Below are positions 35,160 through 43,666 of a stretch of 64,000 bases of DNA, in pieces. This DNA is from Kutzneria kofuensis (GTDB lineage: Bacteria; Actinomycetota; Actinomycetes; Mycobacteriales; Pseudonocardiaceae), in NCBI RefSeq assembly GCF_014203355.1, contig NZ_JACHIR010000001.1, forward strand, positions 1,304,038-1,368,037, read 5' to 3'. The translations under genes were made by a program, and so were the position numbers. The notes below the pieces were generated by a model. It did not search any database. It had not been told where the DNA came from and saw only the letters and a list, made by a program, of their open reading frames with translations. The first letter of the stretch is position 1; each line of letters starts with the position of its first letter.

Positions 35160-35422
35160 AATCGAGCACTGGCGACGACGGCACGCCGAGGCGGTCCATC
35201 TCGGCCAAACACACCTGGACCGCCTCGGCCGGCTTCTGGGCGATGCCGTCGACCAGGGGGCCGCCCGGCATGTCCCTCCCCTCGATCTCGCAGTCGGGGC
35301 AGGCATTCTCCAGCGCCGGCCCGCAGGCCACCGGCGTCGATCAGGTCGCCCACGCCGGCCAAGCCAACCGTGGCCAGGCTCACCACAAGTACCTTGTCGA
35401 CGCCATTAGACGGCGTCTGCAA
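35160..35422 (-). pseudogene. Frameshifted remnant of an unknown gene
   Basis: On the minus strand two frames look coding by third-position GC. The first reads NGVDKVLVVSLATVGLAGVG and DLIDA. About 35330 the signal moves to the frame reading ACGPALENACPDCEIEGRDM, then PGGPLVDGIAQKPAEAVQVC. The shift implies a frameshift. The second frame then runs into the antisense of the ABC-F gene end. I cannot name the family. Otherwise the 35150-35476 gap holds only the start region of the next gene. Confidence 0.4.
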
Positions 35423-35476
35423 CTATTGTGTACGCTGGCTTCCGTACCGAGCAAGCATACGAAGGGCACTAGGACC

Positions 35477-35902
35477 ATGGCTCACCACCCCGTCGACCTG
35501 AGCAACGACGAGCTGCGCGACCTGCTGGACACCGCCCGCACCGAGGCGGAGCGCGCCGGCATCAAGGTCAGTGTCACCGTGCTCGACCGCGGCGGCCACC
35601 TGCTCGGCTTCGTGCGTGACCAGGACGCGCTGCTGATCTCCGGTGAGACCAGCACCCGCAAGGCGTACACCGCGGTCCAGCTGGACGCGGCGACCGCCGA
35701 GGTCGTCGACGCGGTGAAGCCGGACGGCCCGTTCCACAGCCTGCCGACCGCCCTCGACCGGCCGCTGCTGTTCATCGCCGGCGGCGTGCCGCTGCGCCGT
35801 GACGGCGTCCTGGTCGGCGCCATCGGCGTCGGCGGCGGCGCCCCCGAGCAGGACCATGCAGTGGCCACCGCCGCGGCGGCTGCGCTCGCGCTGGCGAGCT
35901 GA
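35477..35902 (+). CDS. GlcG/HbpS-family protein
   Basis: The 141-aa product has the GlcG/HbpS fold. It reads AERAGIKVSVTVLDRGGHLL, STRKAYTAVQLDAATAEVVD, LLFIAGGVPLRRDGVLVGAI and GVGGGAPEQDHAVATAAAAA. Family members bind haem or cobalamin or assist dehydrogenases. There is no signal peptide. It lies 50 bp before an SDR gene on the same strand, and the two probably form an operon. Confidence 0.9.
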   Translation: MAHHPVDLSNDELRDLLDTARTEAERAGIKVSVTVLDRGGHLLGFVRDQDALLISGETSTRKAYTAVQLDAATAEVVDAVKPDGPFHSLPTALDRPLLFIAGGVPLRRDGVLVGAIGVGGGAPEQDHAVATAAAAALALAS

Positions 35903-35952
35903 CCCGAGCAGGCTGGACGTTCAGCGACCCCAAGAACAGGAGATCCCCTCAC

Positions 35953-36738
35953 ATGCGACTCGACCTCACCGGCAAGGTCGCCCTCGTCACCGGCTCCACC
36001 CAGGGCATCGGCCGGGCCATCGCGGCCGGGCTGGCCCGGGCCGGCGCCACGGTCGCCGTCAACGGGCGCAAGCCCGACGGCGTCGACGCCGCCATCGAAT
36101 CGCTGCGCGGCGAGGGCGAGTTCATCGCCGCGCCCGGCGACGTGTCCACCGAGGACGGCGCCGCCCAGGTGATCGCGGCCGTGCCGACCGTGGACGTGCT
36201 GGTCAACAACCTCGGCATCTTCGGCGCACAGTCGCCGCTGGAGATCACCGACGACGAGTGGCGCCGCTACTTCGAGGTCAACGTGCTGTCGGCGGTGCGG
36301 CTGACCCGCGCCTACCTGCCCGGGATGATCGAGCGGGGCTGGGGCCGGATCCAGTACATCGCCAGCGACTCCGCGGTCGCCACGCCGGCCGAGATGATCC
36401 ACTACGGCATGTCCAAGACCTCTTTGCTGGCCGTGTCCCGTGGCTTCGCCAAGCACGCCGCCGGCACCGGCGTGACGGTGAACTCGGTGATCGCCGGCCC
36501 CACGCACACCGGCGGCGTCGAGGACTTCGTCTACGAACTCGTGGACAAGGACCTGCCGTGGGACCAGGCGCAGCGGGAGTTCATGCGGAAGTACCGGCCG
36601 CAGTCGCTGCTGCAGCGGCTGATCGAGCCCGAGGAGATCGCCAACATGGTGGTCTACCTCGCCTCCCCGCTCTCGTCCGCCACCACCGGCGGCGCGCTGC
36701 GCGTGGACGGCGGCTACGTCGACGCGATCCTGCCGTAG
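35953..36738 (+). CDS. Short-chain dehydrogenase/reductase
   Basis: The 261-aa product is a classical SDR: VALVTGSTQGIGRAIAAGLA, VNNLGIF, the catalytic Ser near YIASDSAV, and YGMSK (Tyr-x-x-x-Lys). GGALRVDGGYVD is at the end. The start has AGGAGATCCCCTCAC upstream. The HbpS-like protein before it may be a partner. The substrate is unknown. Confidence 0.92.
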   Translation: MRLDLTGKVALVTGSTQGIGRAIAAGLARAGATVAVNGRKPDGVDAAIESLRGEGEFIAAPGDVSTEDGAAQVIAAVPTVDVLVNNLGIFGAQSPLEITDDEWRRYFEVNVLSAVRLTRAYLPGMIERGWGRIQYIASDSAVATPAEMIHYGMSKTSLLAVSRGFAKHAAGTGVTVNSVIAGPTHTGGVEDFVYELVDKDLPWDQAQREFMRKYRPQSLLQRLIEPEEIANMVVYLASPLSSATTGGALRVDGGYVDAILP

Positions 36739-36960
36739 TCACCGCGCACGGCGTCACGCGGCAACCTCCTTGCCAGGTAAGGCATCACCGCGACGGAGAC
36801 CGTGGCAGCCAAGGCCACCACAAGCCACGGCAGCCACGGTCCCACCGCGAACCATGCCCCCGGCCACGGTGAACGCGTGCTGGAACGCCGCCAGGTAACG
36901 CCCTCGCGCTGCCGATGCCCAGGGTGATGAGCAGCGCCAGTCGTCCCCCATGCCGCCAAG
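36739..36960 (-). pseudogene. C-terminal remnant of an MFS transporter, frameshifted
   Basis: Three consecutive minus-strand frames give LALLITLGIGSAR, then GRYLAAFQHAFTVAGG, then WFAVGPWLPWLVVALAATVS and VAVMPYLARRLP. Joined, they match the last helices of a major-facilitator exporter. Two frameshifts and the loss of everything upstream (an SDR gene begins at its 5' edge) mark it as dead. Confidence 0.6.
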
Positions 36961-37656
36961 CTAGCAGCGGACCAGTTCCACCGGCGGGAAGTCGACCTTG
37001 GCCAGCTGACCTGCCTGCACCGCCCAGGCCTGGCCGGTTTCGTCGCCGTCGGCGATCTGCTCCACGGCGGCGGCGACCTCGTCGGGATCGGCGACGGCGA
37101 GGCCGTGCTCCGGCAACCGGTCCCGGAAGGCGGCGATCATGGGCGTGTCGATGAAGCCGGGACACACGGCGTTGACGGTGACGTCGGTCAGCGCCGAGCC
37201 GAACGACCGCACGAGCCCGATGATGGCGTGCTTGCTGGCCGAGTACACCGGGTCGAAGGATGCCGGCGAGATGCCGGCGAGGCTGGACGTCACCACGATC
37301 GCCCGGGCGCCGCCGCGAACGGCGGCCCGCAGGCCGTACATGGTGCCGTCCACATTCACGGCCATGATCCGTCGGTACGCGTCGAGGTCGAACTCGACGC
37401 CGCCGCTGCCCGTGCCGGCGTTGAGGTGCACGATGTCCAGCCCGCCAAAGGTTTCCCGCGCGGCCAAGACCGCGGCGTCGTTGTCACGTTCGCTGGCGAC
37501 ATCGGTCGGCACGAACAGGCCGCCGATCTCCGCGGCCACCGCCTCACCGGCCGCGTTCACGTCCGCGATCACAACCTGCGCGCCGCGCCGAGCGAACCGG
37601 CGGGCCACCGCGGCCCCGATACCGCTCGCGCCGCCGGTCACCAACACGACAGTCAC
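36961..37656 (-). CDS. Short-chain dehydrogenase/reductase
   Basis: The 231-aa product shows VVLVTGGASGIGAAVARRFA, LNAGTG, ATTSS-like VVTSSLAG and YSASKHA (Tyr-x-x-x-Lys). GTG at 37656 overlaps the stop of the membrane-protein gene (GTGA), so the two are coupled. The 3' end lies against the MFS remnant. The substrate is unknown. Confidence 0.92.
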   Translation of the reverse strand: MTVVLVTGGASGIGAAVARRFARRGAQVVIADVNAAGEAVAAEIGGLFVPTDVASERDNDAAVLAARETFGGLDIVHLNAGTGSGGVEFDLDAYRRIMAVNVDGTMYGLRAAVRGGARAIVVTSSLAGISPASFDPVYSASKHAIIGLVRSFGSALTDVTVNAVCPGFIDTPMIAAFRDRLPEHGLAVADPDEVAAAVEQIADGDETGQAWAVQAGQLAKVDFPPVELVRC

Positions 37657-38327
37657 TTCGCCCTCCCCCTCATCATCACCTGTCCCGATTCCGCGAACAC
37701 CTTGTCCGCCACGGACTTCCGCCGCAGATAGAGCCGAGTGCCGATCTCCAGCGCCGCGTAGACCACGACGTACTGCAGGGTGTTGACCAGCGGCACCTGG
37801 TCCACCGGCAGCGCGTACGCCAGCACGACCCGCACCACCGCATCGGCCACCAGGCCCACGCCCCACATCACGGTCGCCATCCGCAGCACGTGCCGGTACG
37901 TCGGCGAGTCACGCCAGTTGATCACGGCTCGCTCGTGCGCGTCGCCGGTGGTGAACGACAGCACGAACTGCTGCAGGAACGGCGTCCGCCACAGCGTGAC
38001 CAGGATCCACAACCCGGCGACCGCGGTCATCCAGCCGTCCTTGGCCAGCAGGAACCGCGGGCTGCCGGTGACGAACGAGGTGGCCACGCTCAGGACGAGG
38101 ATGCTCAGCGTGAACAGCGCCAACGCGTCGATCTTGCGGCGCACGACCACCCCGTACACCGCGTGCACGGTCGGCGGGATCGCGCCGAGCACCAGGGCGA
38201 GCCACTGGTCCACGCCCGCCGCGCGCAACCCGTAGAACAGGGCGAGCGGGGCGACCAGGTTGATCGCCAGGTTGACGACGACCGCCCGGCGCGGATCGGT
38301 GCTGCGCTGCTGCGTTGTGATTGCCAT
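37653..38327 (-). CDS. VC0807-type integral membrane protein
   Basis: The 224-aa product has about six hydrophobic helices (for example AVVVNLAINLVAPLALFYGL, ALFTLSILVLSVATSFVTG, VMWGVGLVADAVVRVVLAYA) and a basic C-terminus. FLLAKDGWMTAVAGLWIL is typical of the VC0807/DUF3159-like family of unknown function. It is coupled to the downstream SDR gene. The ATG lies near the divergent amidohydrolase promoter region. Confidence 0.8.
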   Translation of the reverse strand: MAITTQQRSTDPRRAVVVNLAINLVAPLALFYGLRAAGVDQWLALVLGAIPPTVHAVYGVVVRRKIDALALFTLSILVLSVATSFVTGSPRFLLAKDGWMTAVAGLWILVTLWRTPFLQQFVLSFTTGDAHERAVINWRDSPTYRHVLRMATVMWGVGLVADAVVRVVLAYALPVDQVPLVNTLQYVVVYAALEIGTRLYLRRKSVADKVFAESGQVMMRGRAK

Positions 38328-38447
38328 GCCGCAACGCTATTTCGACCGGCGGCCCGACGGTATGCATTTGGCTGCACGATCGAGGTGGAGATAGCTCCAC
38401 CCCTTAGGGCAGACGGGCCGCCGCGGCCCATGTTATTCTGGGAGGGC

Positions 38448-39758
38448 ATGACAAAGTCTCATGCGATTCCCGAATTGGCCGGTTTCCGCGCGCCTGCTCC
38501 CCTGCTCGTCACGGACGTCTCGGTGCTCGATCCGGCGTCCGGATCCGTGACCACCCATCAGGACATCCTCATCGAAAACGGCCTGGTGGCCCAGGTCGGA
38601 TCGGACCTCCGGGCCGAGGCGGACGTGCTCCTTGGCGCGGGATTGCTTGCCCTGCCGGGGTTGTGGGACATGCATGTGCACACCTTCGACGCCTCCACGC
38701 TGCCCACGTTCCTCGCCCGCGGCGTCACCGGCGTGCGGCAGATGGCCGGCGCCCCGATGCACACGCAATGGCGTGACCGGCTGCGGCAGACCGATTGGCT
38801 CGCGCCGAGAATGGTGTTCGGCAGCCCGATCGTGGACGGCCCGAGACCGAGCCGTCCCGGGTCGATCGCCGTGACCACGCCGGACGAGGGCCGCGCGGCG
38901 GTGGCCAGGTGCATCGCCGACGGGGGCGAGTTCGTCAAGGTCTATTCGCAGCTCCCCGCCGACGCCTACGCCGCCATCGCTCAGGAATGCGTGGCACGGG
39001 GAATCCCTTTCGCCGGGCACGTTCCCTTCGAGGTGCCGATCGGGACCGCCGCGCGGTCCGGCCAGCGCAGCATCGAGCACCTCGACGGTCTCGCGCTGGC
39101 AACCTCCGCCAGCGAACAGGAAATCCGCCGCGAATTGTCTACTCTGGACTCACGCGACCCGGCCGGGATGTTCAACCGCCTGTCCCAGCTCAACCACCGG
39201 GCCGCCATGACCCACGACCCGGCCCCACTGGAAGCACTGATCCGGGTCTTCCTGGACCACGGCACCTGGCATGTGCCCACACTCGCCGTCCTGCATGCCA
39301 AGGCCACCATCGGCACACCGGCGTTCCCGCTCGCTCCGTACCTCAAGGACATAGAGCCGGCGCTACGGCCCGCGTGGGAACGCGTCGCCTCGTGGACCCC
39401 GGACGACGCGACCAAGAACCGTGAACAGGCCGTGTTCCAGCACAGCCTGCACCTGACCAAGGAGCTGCACCGCGCCGGCATCCCGCTGCTCGCCGGCACC
39501 GACACCTTCGTCCCCGGCCACAGCCTGCACGACGAACTCGCCCTGCTCGTCCGGGCCGGCCTCACCCCGCTCGACGCCCTCCGCGCCGCCACCTCCGCCC
39601 CCGCCCGCTTCCTCGGCGTCGCTGACCGCTTCGGCGCCATCGCCCCCGGCTTCAACGCCGACCTCCTGCTCCTCCACGCCAACCCCTTGGACGACATCAC
39701 CAGCACAAGGTCGATCCACGCTGTGGTGCTGGGCGGTGGTCCGATATCCGTAGAATGA
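38448..39758 (+). CDS. Amidohydrolase-superfamily enzyme
   Basis: The 436-aa product has LLALPGLWDMHVHTF (metal-binding HxH) and FVKVYSQLPADAY (a Lys equivalent to the carboxylated Lys). HVPFEVP and IEHLDG give further His ligands, and LLAGTDTFVPG the Asp. It resembles imidazolonepropionase/prolidase-like amidohydrolases. The ATG follows GGGAGGGC, with TTATTCT just upstream. Its 3' end carries the shared lipoprotein promoter element. The substrate is unknown. Confidence 0.9.
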   Translation: MTKSHAIPELAGFRAPAPLLVTDVSVLDPASGSVTTHQDILIENGLVAQVGSDLRAEADVLLGAGLLALPGLWDMHVHTFDASTLPTFLARGVTGVRQMAGAPMHTQWRDRLRQTDWLAPRMVFGSPIVDGPRPSRPGSIAVTTPDEGRAAVARCIADGGEFVKVYSQLPADAYAAIAQECVARGIPFAGHVPFEVPIGTAARSGQRSIEHLDGLALATSASEQEIRRELSTLDSRDPAGMFNRLSQLNHRAAMTHDPAPLEALIRVFLDHGTWHVPTLAVLHAKATIGTPAFPLAPYLKDIEPALRPAWERVASWTPDDATKNREQAVFQHSLHLTKELHRAGIPLLAGTDTFVPGHSLHDELALLVRAGLTPLDALRAATSAPARFLGVADRFGAIAPGFNADLLLLHANPLDDITSTRSIHAVVLGGGPISVE

Positions 39759-39760
39759 CC
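39740..39760 (+). promoter_or_regulatory. Promoter element shared by two lipoprotein genes (copy 2)
   Basis: TCCGATATCCGTAGA followed by ATGACC matches the element at 12014-12034 at 19 of 21 positions. The -10-like TAGAAT (39751-39756) lies 33 bp before the lipoprotein ATG. As in copy 1, it overlaps the last codons of the preceding unrelated gene. Confidence 0.55.
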
Positions 39761-39789
39761 GCTCGACGTGATTTCAGGGGGGAGACCTG

Positions 39790-40239
39790 ATGCGCTTGAC
39801 GCTGCTTGCCGTCGTAATGGGCGTAGTGGTGCTGACGACCGGGTGCAGCGCCCTGCTGCCGCCCCAGCCGGCGCCCTGCTTGCAGGAGCGGAGCGATGTC
39901 AACGGGGCCAAGACGATGAAGGACCTGGCCGACACCGAGGCGGCGGACGCCTCGATCAAGGCGGCGAACGCGCAGCTTGCCGCCTTGGGCGTGAAGTCGG
40001 CCCTGACCAACGCGACCACGGAGCGGGCCGTCGCCGTGATGAACCGGGCCGACGCCGCGACCTTGACTCGGATCGACCAGGCGATCGCCGACGCCAACGC
40101 CAAGGTGGCCGCCGCGGACGCCGCGATCAAAGCCGCCGAGGCGGATGCGGCCCAGGTGAAGGGCTTCGTTGACACGAGGACCAGGCAGCTGGCCGACGCC
40201 CAGGCGAAGCTGGACAAGTGCCGGCAGGAACACCCCTAG
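39790..40239 (+). CDS. Coiled-coil lipoprotein (paralogue of 12070)
   Basis: The 149-aa product has lipobox LTTGC (Cys19) and a Pro-rich spacer with a second Cys. An Ala/Asp/Lys coiled coil follows and ends LDKCRQEHP, giving a Cys near each end as in the 12070 protein. The GGGGGG...CCTG-ATGCGC leader is shared. It is probably surface anchored, with unknown function. Confidence 0.85.
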   Translation: MRLTLLAVVMGVVVLTTGCSALLPPQPAPCLQERSDVNGAKTMKDLADTEAADASIKAANAQLAALGVKSALTNATTERAVAVMNRADAATLTRIDQAIADANAKVAAADAAIKAAEADAAQVKGFVDTRTRQLADAQAKLDKCRQEHP

Positions 40240-40260
40240 CCGGCCGTGCAGCGACTGACG

Positions 40261-40292
40261 CCGCCCGCCTCCCCACCCGGAGAGGCGGGCGG
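40261..40292 (+). terminator. Rho-independent terminator after the lipoprotein gene
   Basis: CCGCCCGCCTC (40261-40271) and GAGGCGGGCGG (40282-40292) form an 11-bp GC stem, followed by TTGTCGTT. It lies 21 bp after the stop codon. Confidence 0.75.
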
Positions 40293-40372
40293 TTGTCGTT
40301 CCGGATCACCGCAGGTCAGCACCTGGACAACCAAGCGGCGGAAAATTTCTGAGCGGGTTGGGAAATCAAAAG

Positions 40373-40393
40373 CTTGAGTCGACCGTTGTCAAG
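40373..40393. promoter_or_regulatory. HAIR-like (HspR) site upstream of hsp20
   Basis: CTTGAGT-N7-TGTCAAG has the exact length and left half of the HspR inverted repeat CTTGAGT-N7-ACTCAAG; the right half matches 5 of 7. It lies 50 bp before the Hsp20 ATG, over the expected promoter. HspR repression with heat induction is likely. Confidence 0.6.
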
Positions 40394-40443
40394 TATGTCG
40401 GCGGCAAGGGGCCGCCAGGAGACCCAGAGAGGGGCGGTGCGCC

Positions 40444-40863
40444 ATGTTGGTGCGCACGGATCCGTTCCGCGAGCTGGAGCGGCTGATGTTCGGGACGGGC
40501 GCCACCCGGGTGCGCCCCGCGGCCATTCCGATGGACGCGTTCCGCAAGGGTGACGAGTTCGTGGTCACGTTCGACCTGCCGGGCGTCTCCCCGGAGTCGA
40601 TCGACGTCAACGTCGAGCGCAACGTGCTGACGGTCAGGGCCGAGCGGCCGGCGGCCAAGGACGACGAGGTCCGCTACCAGATCGCGGAGCGGCCGACCGG
40701 CACGTTCACGCGGCGCGTGTACCTCGGCGAGACGCTGGATCGGGACGGCATCCAGGCCGGCTACGACGCCGGCGTGCTGACCCTGCGCGTGCCGGTGGTG
40801 GAGAAGGCCCAGTCCCGCAAGATCGCGGTGACCGCGGGCGCCCCGGCCCAGATCGAGGGCTGA
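40444..40863 (+). CDS. Small heat-shock protein, Hsp20/alpha-crystallin family
   Basis: The 139-aa product has RTDPFRELERLMFG at the start and an alpha-crystallin domain at about 30-125 (KGDEFVVTFDLPGVSPESID, RVYLGETLDRDGI, AGYDAGVLTLRVPV). It is an ATP-independent holdase. The start follows AGGGGCGGTGCGCC. The HAIR-like site upstream suggests HspR control. Confidence 0.93.
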   Translation: MLVRTDPFRELERLMFGTGATRVRPAAIPMDAFRKGDEFVVTFDLPGVSPESIDVNVERNVLTVRAERPAAKDDEVRYQIAERPTGTFTRRVYLGETLDRDGIQAGYDAGVLTLRVPVVEKAQSRKIAVTAGAPAQIEG

Positions 40864-40872
40864 GACCCGAAT

Positions 40873-40912
40873 CCGCCGTGGACATTTCGTCCACGGCGGA
40901 TGTAATGTCCAC
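40873..40912. promoter_or_regulatory. Hairpin and operator repeats between hsp20 and the YheO-like gene
   Basis: CCGCCGTGGAC-ATTTC-GTCCACGGCGG (40873-40899) is a perfect 11-bp-arm repeat that could end the hsp20 message. A second, overlapping repeat pairs GTGGACATT (40878-40886) with AATGTCCAC (40904-40912), which covers a -10-like TAATGT. Together they form three GTGGAC half-sites just before the regulator's GTG, suggesting autoregulation. Confidence 0.55.
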
Positions 40913-40915
40913 AGC

Positions 40916-41548
40916 GTGTCCACGATGGCGCCCCGGCTGGCCCCGGTGTGCGAGGCGATCGCCCGCCTGCTCTCACCGCACGCCGAGGTGGTGCTGCATG
41001 ACCCGGCCACGGACTCGGTGATCGCCATCTGGAACCCGCTGTCGAAACGGACCGTGGGCGATCCGTCGCTGCTGGGTGAGCTCGACGCGCTCACGCCGGT
41101 CAACCCGGACGTCTACGGCCCGTACCCCAAGTCGCTGCCCGACGGGCGGCGACTTTCCAGTGTCAGCGCGGTGATCCGCGACGACGAAGGCCGCCCGGAG
41201 GCGGTGCTGTGCGTGAACGTGGACCGCTCCGCGTTCGACGCCGCGGCCCGCATCCTGGCGGCCTTCGCCGCACCGGTGACCGCCCAGCCGGAGTCGCTGT
41301 TCGCCCGTGACTGGACCGAGCAGCTCAACGAGACGGTGGCGGCGTTCGTCCGCGACCGGGGGACCACGCTCGACGGGCTGTCCAAAGAGGACCGGCTGGA
41401 GCTGGTGGCGAAGCTGGATTCCGGCGGCGTGTTCGACCAGCGGCGGTCCGTGCCCACGGTGGCGCGGGCGATGGGGATCTCCCGTTCGGCCGTCTACCAA
41501 CTGCTCGCGCTGACCCGCAAGGAGCCCGCCGGTGCCGCTCCTGCCTGA
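40916..41548 (+). CDS. YheO-like PAS/HTH regulator (DauR type)
   Basis: The 210-aa product has a YheO-type PAS domain (LLSPHAEVVLHDPATDSVIA, then RLSSVSAVIRDDEGRPEAVL and CVNVD). A C-terminal HTH follows (LVAKLDSGGVFDQRRSVPTV, then ARAMGISRSAVYQLL). Homologues regulate D-arginine or other amino-acid catabolism. It overlaps the aminotransferase gene by 17 nt, and a broken ornithine-cyclodeaminase gene follows, which fits amino-acid catabolism. The GTG is probably leaderless. Confidence 0.88.
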   Translation: MSTMAPRLAPVCEAIARLLSPHAEVVLHDPATDSVIAIWNPLSKRTVGDPSLLGELDALTPVNPDVYGPYPKSLPDGRRLSSVSAVIRDDEGRPEAVLCVNVDRSAFDAAARILAAFAAPVTAQPESLFARDWTEQLNETVAAFVRDRGTTLDGLSKEDRLELVAKLDSGGVFDQRRSVPTVARAMGISRSAVYQLLALTRKEPAGAAPA

Positions 41549-42659
41549 CTTCCGGCTGGAGACGTACTTCTCCACCTGGGAGTTCACCGCCCGCCACCAC
41601 CTCACGGCGTCCGACGCGCAGACCCTCCCGATGGCCGAGCTCCTCGACATGGCCGACGACGACGGCCGCCGACGCTGGGAGTCGCTGGCGCTCGGCTACA
41701 CCGAGACCCGCGGGCTGCCGGCGCTGCGCGAGGAGATCGCGGCGACGTACGACAACGTCGCCCCCGAGGACGTGCTGTGCTTCGCCGGCGCGGAAGAGGC
41801 GATCTACCTGGCGATGCAGGTGCTGCTGGCGCCGACCGACCACGCCGTGGTGTTGACGCCGAACTATCAGGCGGCGGAGACGATTCCGTTGGCGCTGTGC
41901 GAGGTCACGGGCGTCGCCCTGCGCGAGGACGACGGTTGGTCGCTGGACGTCGACGCCGTCGAGGCGGCCATCAGGCCCAACACCCGGCTGGTCTCCGTCA
42001 ACTTCCCGAACAACCCCACGGGCGCGGTGCCGGACGTCGAATCGTGGCGGCGGTTGGTGAGCCTGTGCGAGGAGCGGGGCATCACGCTGTTCAGCGACGA
42101 GGTCTACCGGGGCCTCGAACTCGACCGGCCGTCGCTGCCGCAGGCCGCCGACCTCTCCCCCGGCGCGCTGTCGCTGAACGTCATGTCGAAGGCGTACGGG
42201 TTGCCGGGGCTGCGGATCGGCTGGATCGCGTGCCGTGACCGGAGCCTGCTCGACCGGCTGGAACGGGCCAAGCACTACACGTCCATCTGCAACTCCGCGC
42301 CGAGCGAGGTGCTCGCGCTGATCGGCCTGCGGGCCCGGGACCGGCTGCTGTCCCGCAACCGGCTGATCGTGGCGATGAACCTTCCGCTGTTCGAGGACTT
42401 CTTCGGCCGGCGGCCCGACTTGTTCGCGTGGGAACGGCCGCAGGGCGGCTGCGTGTGCTTCCCGCGCTATCTCGGCGCGGACGGCGTCGAGGCGATGTGC
42501 GCCGATCTCGTCCGGGACGTCGGCGTTCTGCTGCTGCCGTCGAGCATCTACCGATCCGAGTTGACGGCCACGCCCGGGGATCGGTTCCGCGTCGGCGTCG
42601 GGCGGACCGGGCCGGAGGAGGCGCTGGAACGCTGGGGCGAGTGGCTGGCCAGGCGTTGA
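41532..42659 (+). CDS. Class I/II PLP-dependent aminotransferase
   Basis: The 375-aa product has the fold-type I pattern. GYTETRGLPALREEIAATYD comes near the start, then FAGAEEAIYLAMQVLL, VSVNFPNNPTGAVPD and SDEVYRGLEL. MSKAYGLPGLRIGW carries the PLP Lys, and RVGVGR the carboxylate-binding Arg. The substrate is unknown. It is coupled to the PAS regulator upstream and to the ornithine-cyclodeaminase remnant downstream. The GTG start has GGAG upstream. Confidence 0.9.
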   Translation: MPLLPDFRLETYFSTWEFTARHHLTASDAQTLPMAELLDMADDDGRRRWESLALGYTETRGLPALREEIAATYDNVAPEDVLCFAGAEEAIYLAMQVLLAPTDHAVVLTPNYQAAETIPLALCEVTGVALREDDGWSLDVDAVEAAIRPNTRLVSVNFPNNPTGAVPDVESWRRLVSLCEERGITLFSDEVYRGLELDRPSLPQAADLSPGALSLNVMSKAYGLPGLRIGWIACRDRSLLDRLERAKHYTSICNSAPSEVLALIGLRARDRLLSRNRLIVAMNLPLFEDFFGRRPDLFAWERPQGGCVCFPRYLGADGVEAMCADLVRDVGVLLLPSSIYRSELTATPGDRFRVGVGRTGPEEALERWGEWLARR

Positions 42660-43075
42660 GGGTCGTCGGCGCGGACGAGATCCGTCCTTCCGTGGCCGCA
42701 ACGACGGCTCGATGCTGCTGGTGTCCGCGACCACCAGCGCCCCGGTGGCGTTCCTCGCCGACGATGCACGTGTGGGGCCGCCGCCCCGAGACCGAGGCGA
42801 AGCTGTGTGACCAACTCCGGGCCAACGGCCTCGACGCGCGGCCCGGTTACCGCACGGGCGCCGCCTGCGTCGTCACCGATGACCACGAGCAATGCCTCGA
42901 CCACGGCGACTTCGGCAATGCCGTGCGCGCCGGAGTCGTTGACGCGCAAGCGGATCGGCCGGTCGCCGTCGCCATCGACGAACGCGTGCCCGGCCGGCGG
43001 TCCGTCGCCGACCTGACCGGAATCGGCTCGACGGATGCCTCCGTTGCCGGGGCGGTGTGGGGCATTCTCGGCTAG
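42656..43075 (+). pseudogene. Decayed ornithine cyclodeaminase / mu-crystallin gene
   Basis: A TTG overlapping the aminotransferase stop opens RVVGADEIRPSVAA, a typical start for this family. The reading then shifts to NDGSMLLVSATTSAPVAFLA and again to HVWGRRPETEAKLCDQLRAN. CLDHGDFGNAVRAGVVDA and RSVADLTGIGSTDASVAGAV follow, matching the middle and C-terminal parts of ornithine cyclodeaminases. Only about 140 of 320 codons remain. An ATG at 42764 could still give a 103-aa fragment, probably non-functional. Confidence 0.65.
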
Positions 43076-43085
43076 GTTCGCCTCC

Positions 43086-43658
43086 ATGAGCGACATCACG
43101 GGCAACCTTCGGCGCTACCTCCAGGAGTCCCGCGACCGGCTGGTGTCCGCGCTCGACGGGCTGAGCGAGTACGACATCCGCCGGCCGCTGACGCCGACCG
43201 GCACCAACCTGCTCGGTCTGGTCAAGCACGTCACCGGCTGCGAGTTCGGCTACCTCGGCGACTGTGTCGGCCGGCCGATGCCCGTCACACTTCCCTGGTA
43301 CGAGGACGAGTCCGTGTGGGACGGCGCCGACATGTGGGCCACCGCCGAGCAAAGCCGGGAGGAGTTGCTCGACCTGTACCGGCTGGCTTGGAAGCACAGC
43401 GACGAGTCCATCGAGCAGCTCGGCCTCGACGCCCCGGCGACCGTGCCGTGGTGGGCCGAGGGCAAGCGCGCCACCACCCTCGGCCACCTGCTGGTCCGGA
43501 CGCTCACCGACACCGCCCAGCACGCCGGCCACGCCGACATCGTGCGGGAGATGATCGACGGCCGGGGCGGCAAGGACCGCGCCGAGTTCGGCGACGCCGA
43601 CTACTGGCAGCGTTACGTGGCCGGCATCCAGGCCGCCGCGGACGCCCACAAGCGCTAG
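43086..43658 (+). CDS. DinB/DUF664-family protein
   Basis: The 190-aa product has NLRRYLQESRDRLVSALDGL, NLLGLVKHVTGCEFGYLGD, ATTLGHLLVRTLTDTAQHAG and HADIVREMIDG, the DUF664 branch of DinB. Conserved His residues suggest metal binding and thiol-transferase-like chemistry. It lies 8 nt before the next gene, so the two form an operon. Confidence 0.9.
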   Translation: MSDITGNLRRYLQESRDRLVSALDGLSEYDIRRPLTPTGTNLLGLVKHVTGCEFGYLGDCVGRPMPVTLPWYEDESVWDGADMWATAEQSREELLDLYRLAWKHSDESIEQLGLDAPATVPWWAEGKRATTLGHLLVRTLTDTAQHAGHADIVREMIDGRGGKDRAEFGDADYWQRYVAGIQAAADAHKR

Positions 43659-43666
43659 GAGGAGCC

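Noticed and set aside
32852-35422. An 856-codon minus-strand frame
   Set aside because: It mirrors the ABC-F and luciferase-like genes; only its first 25 or so codons look coding, and these are listed as a remnant.
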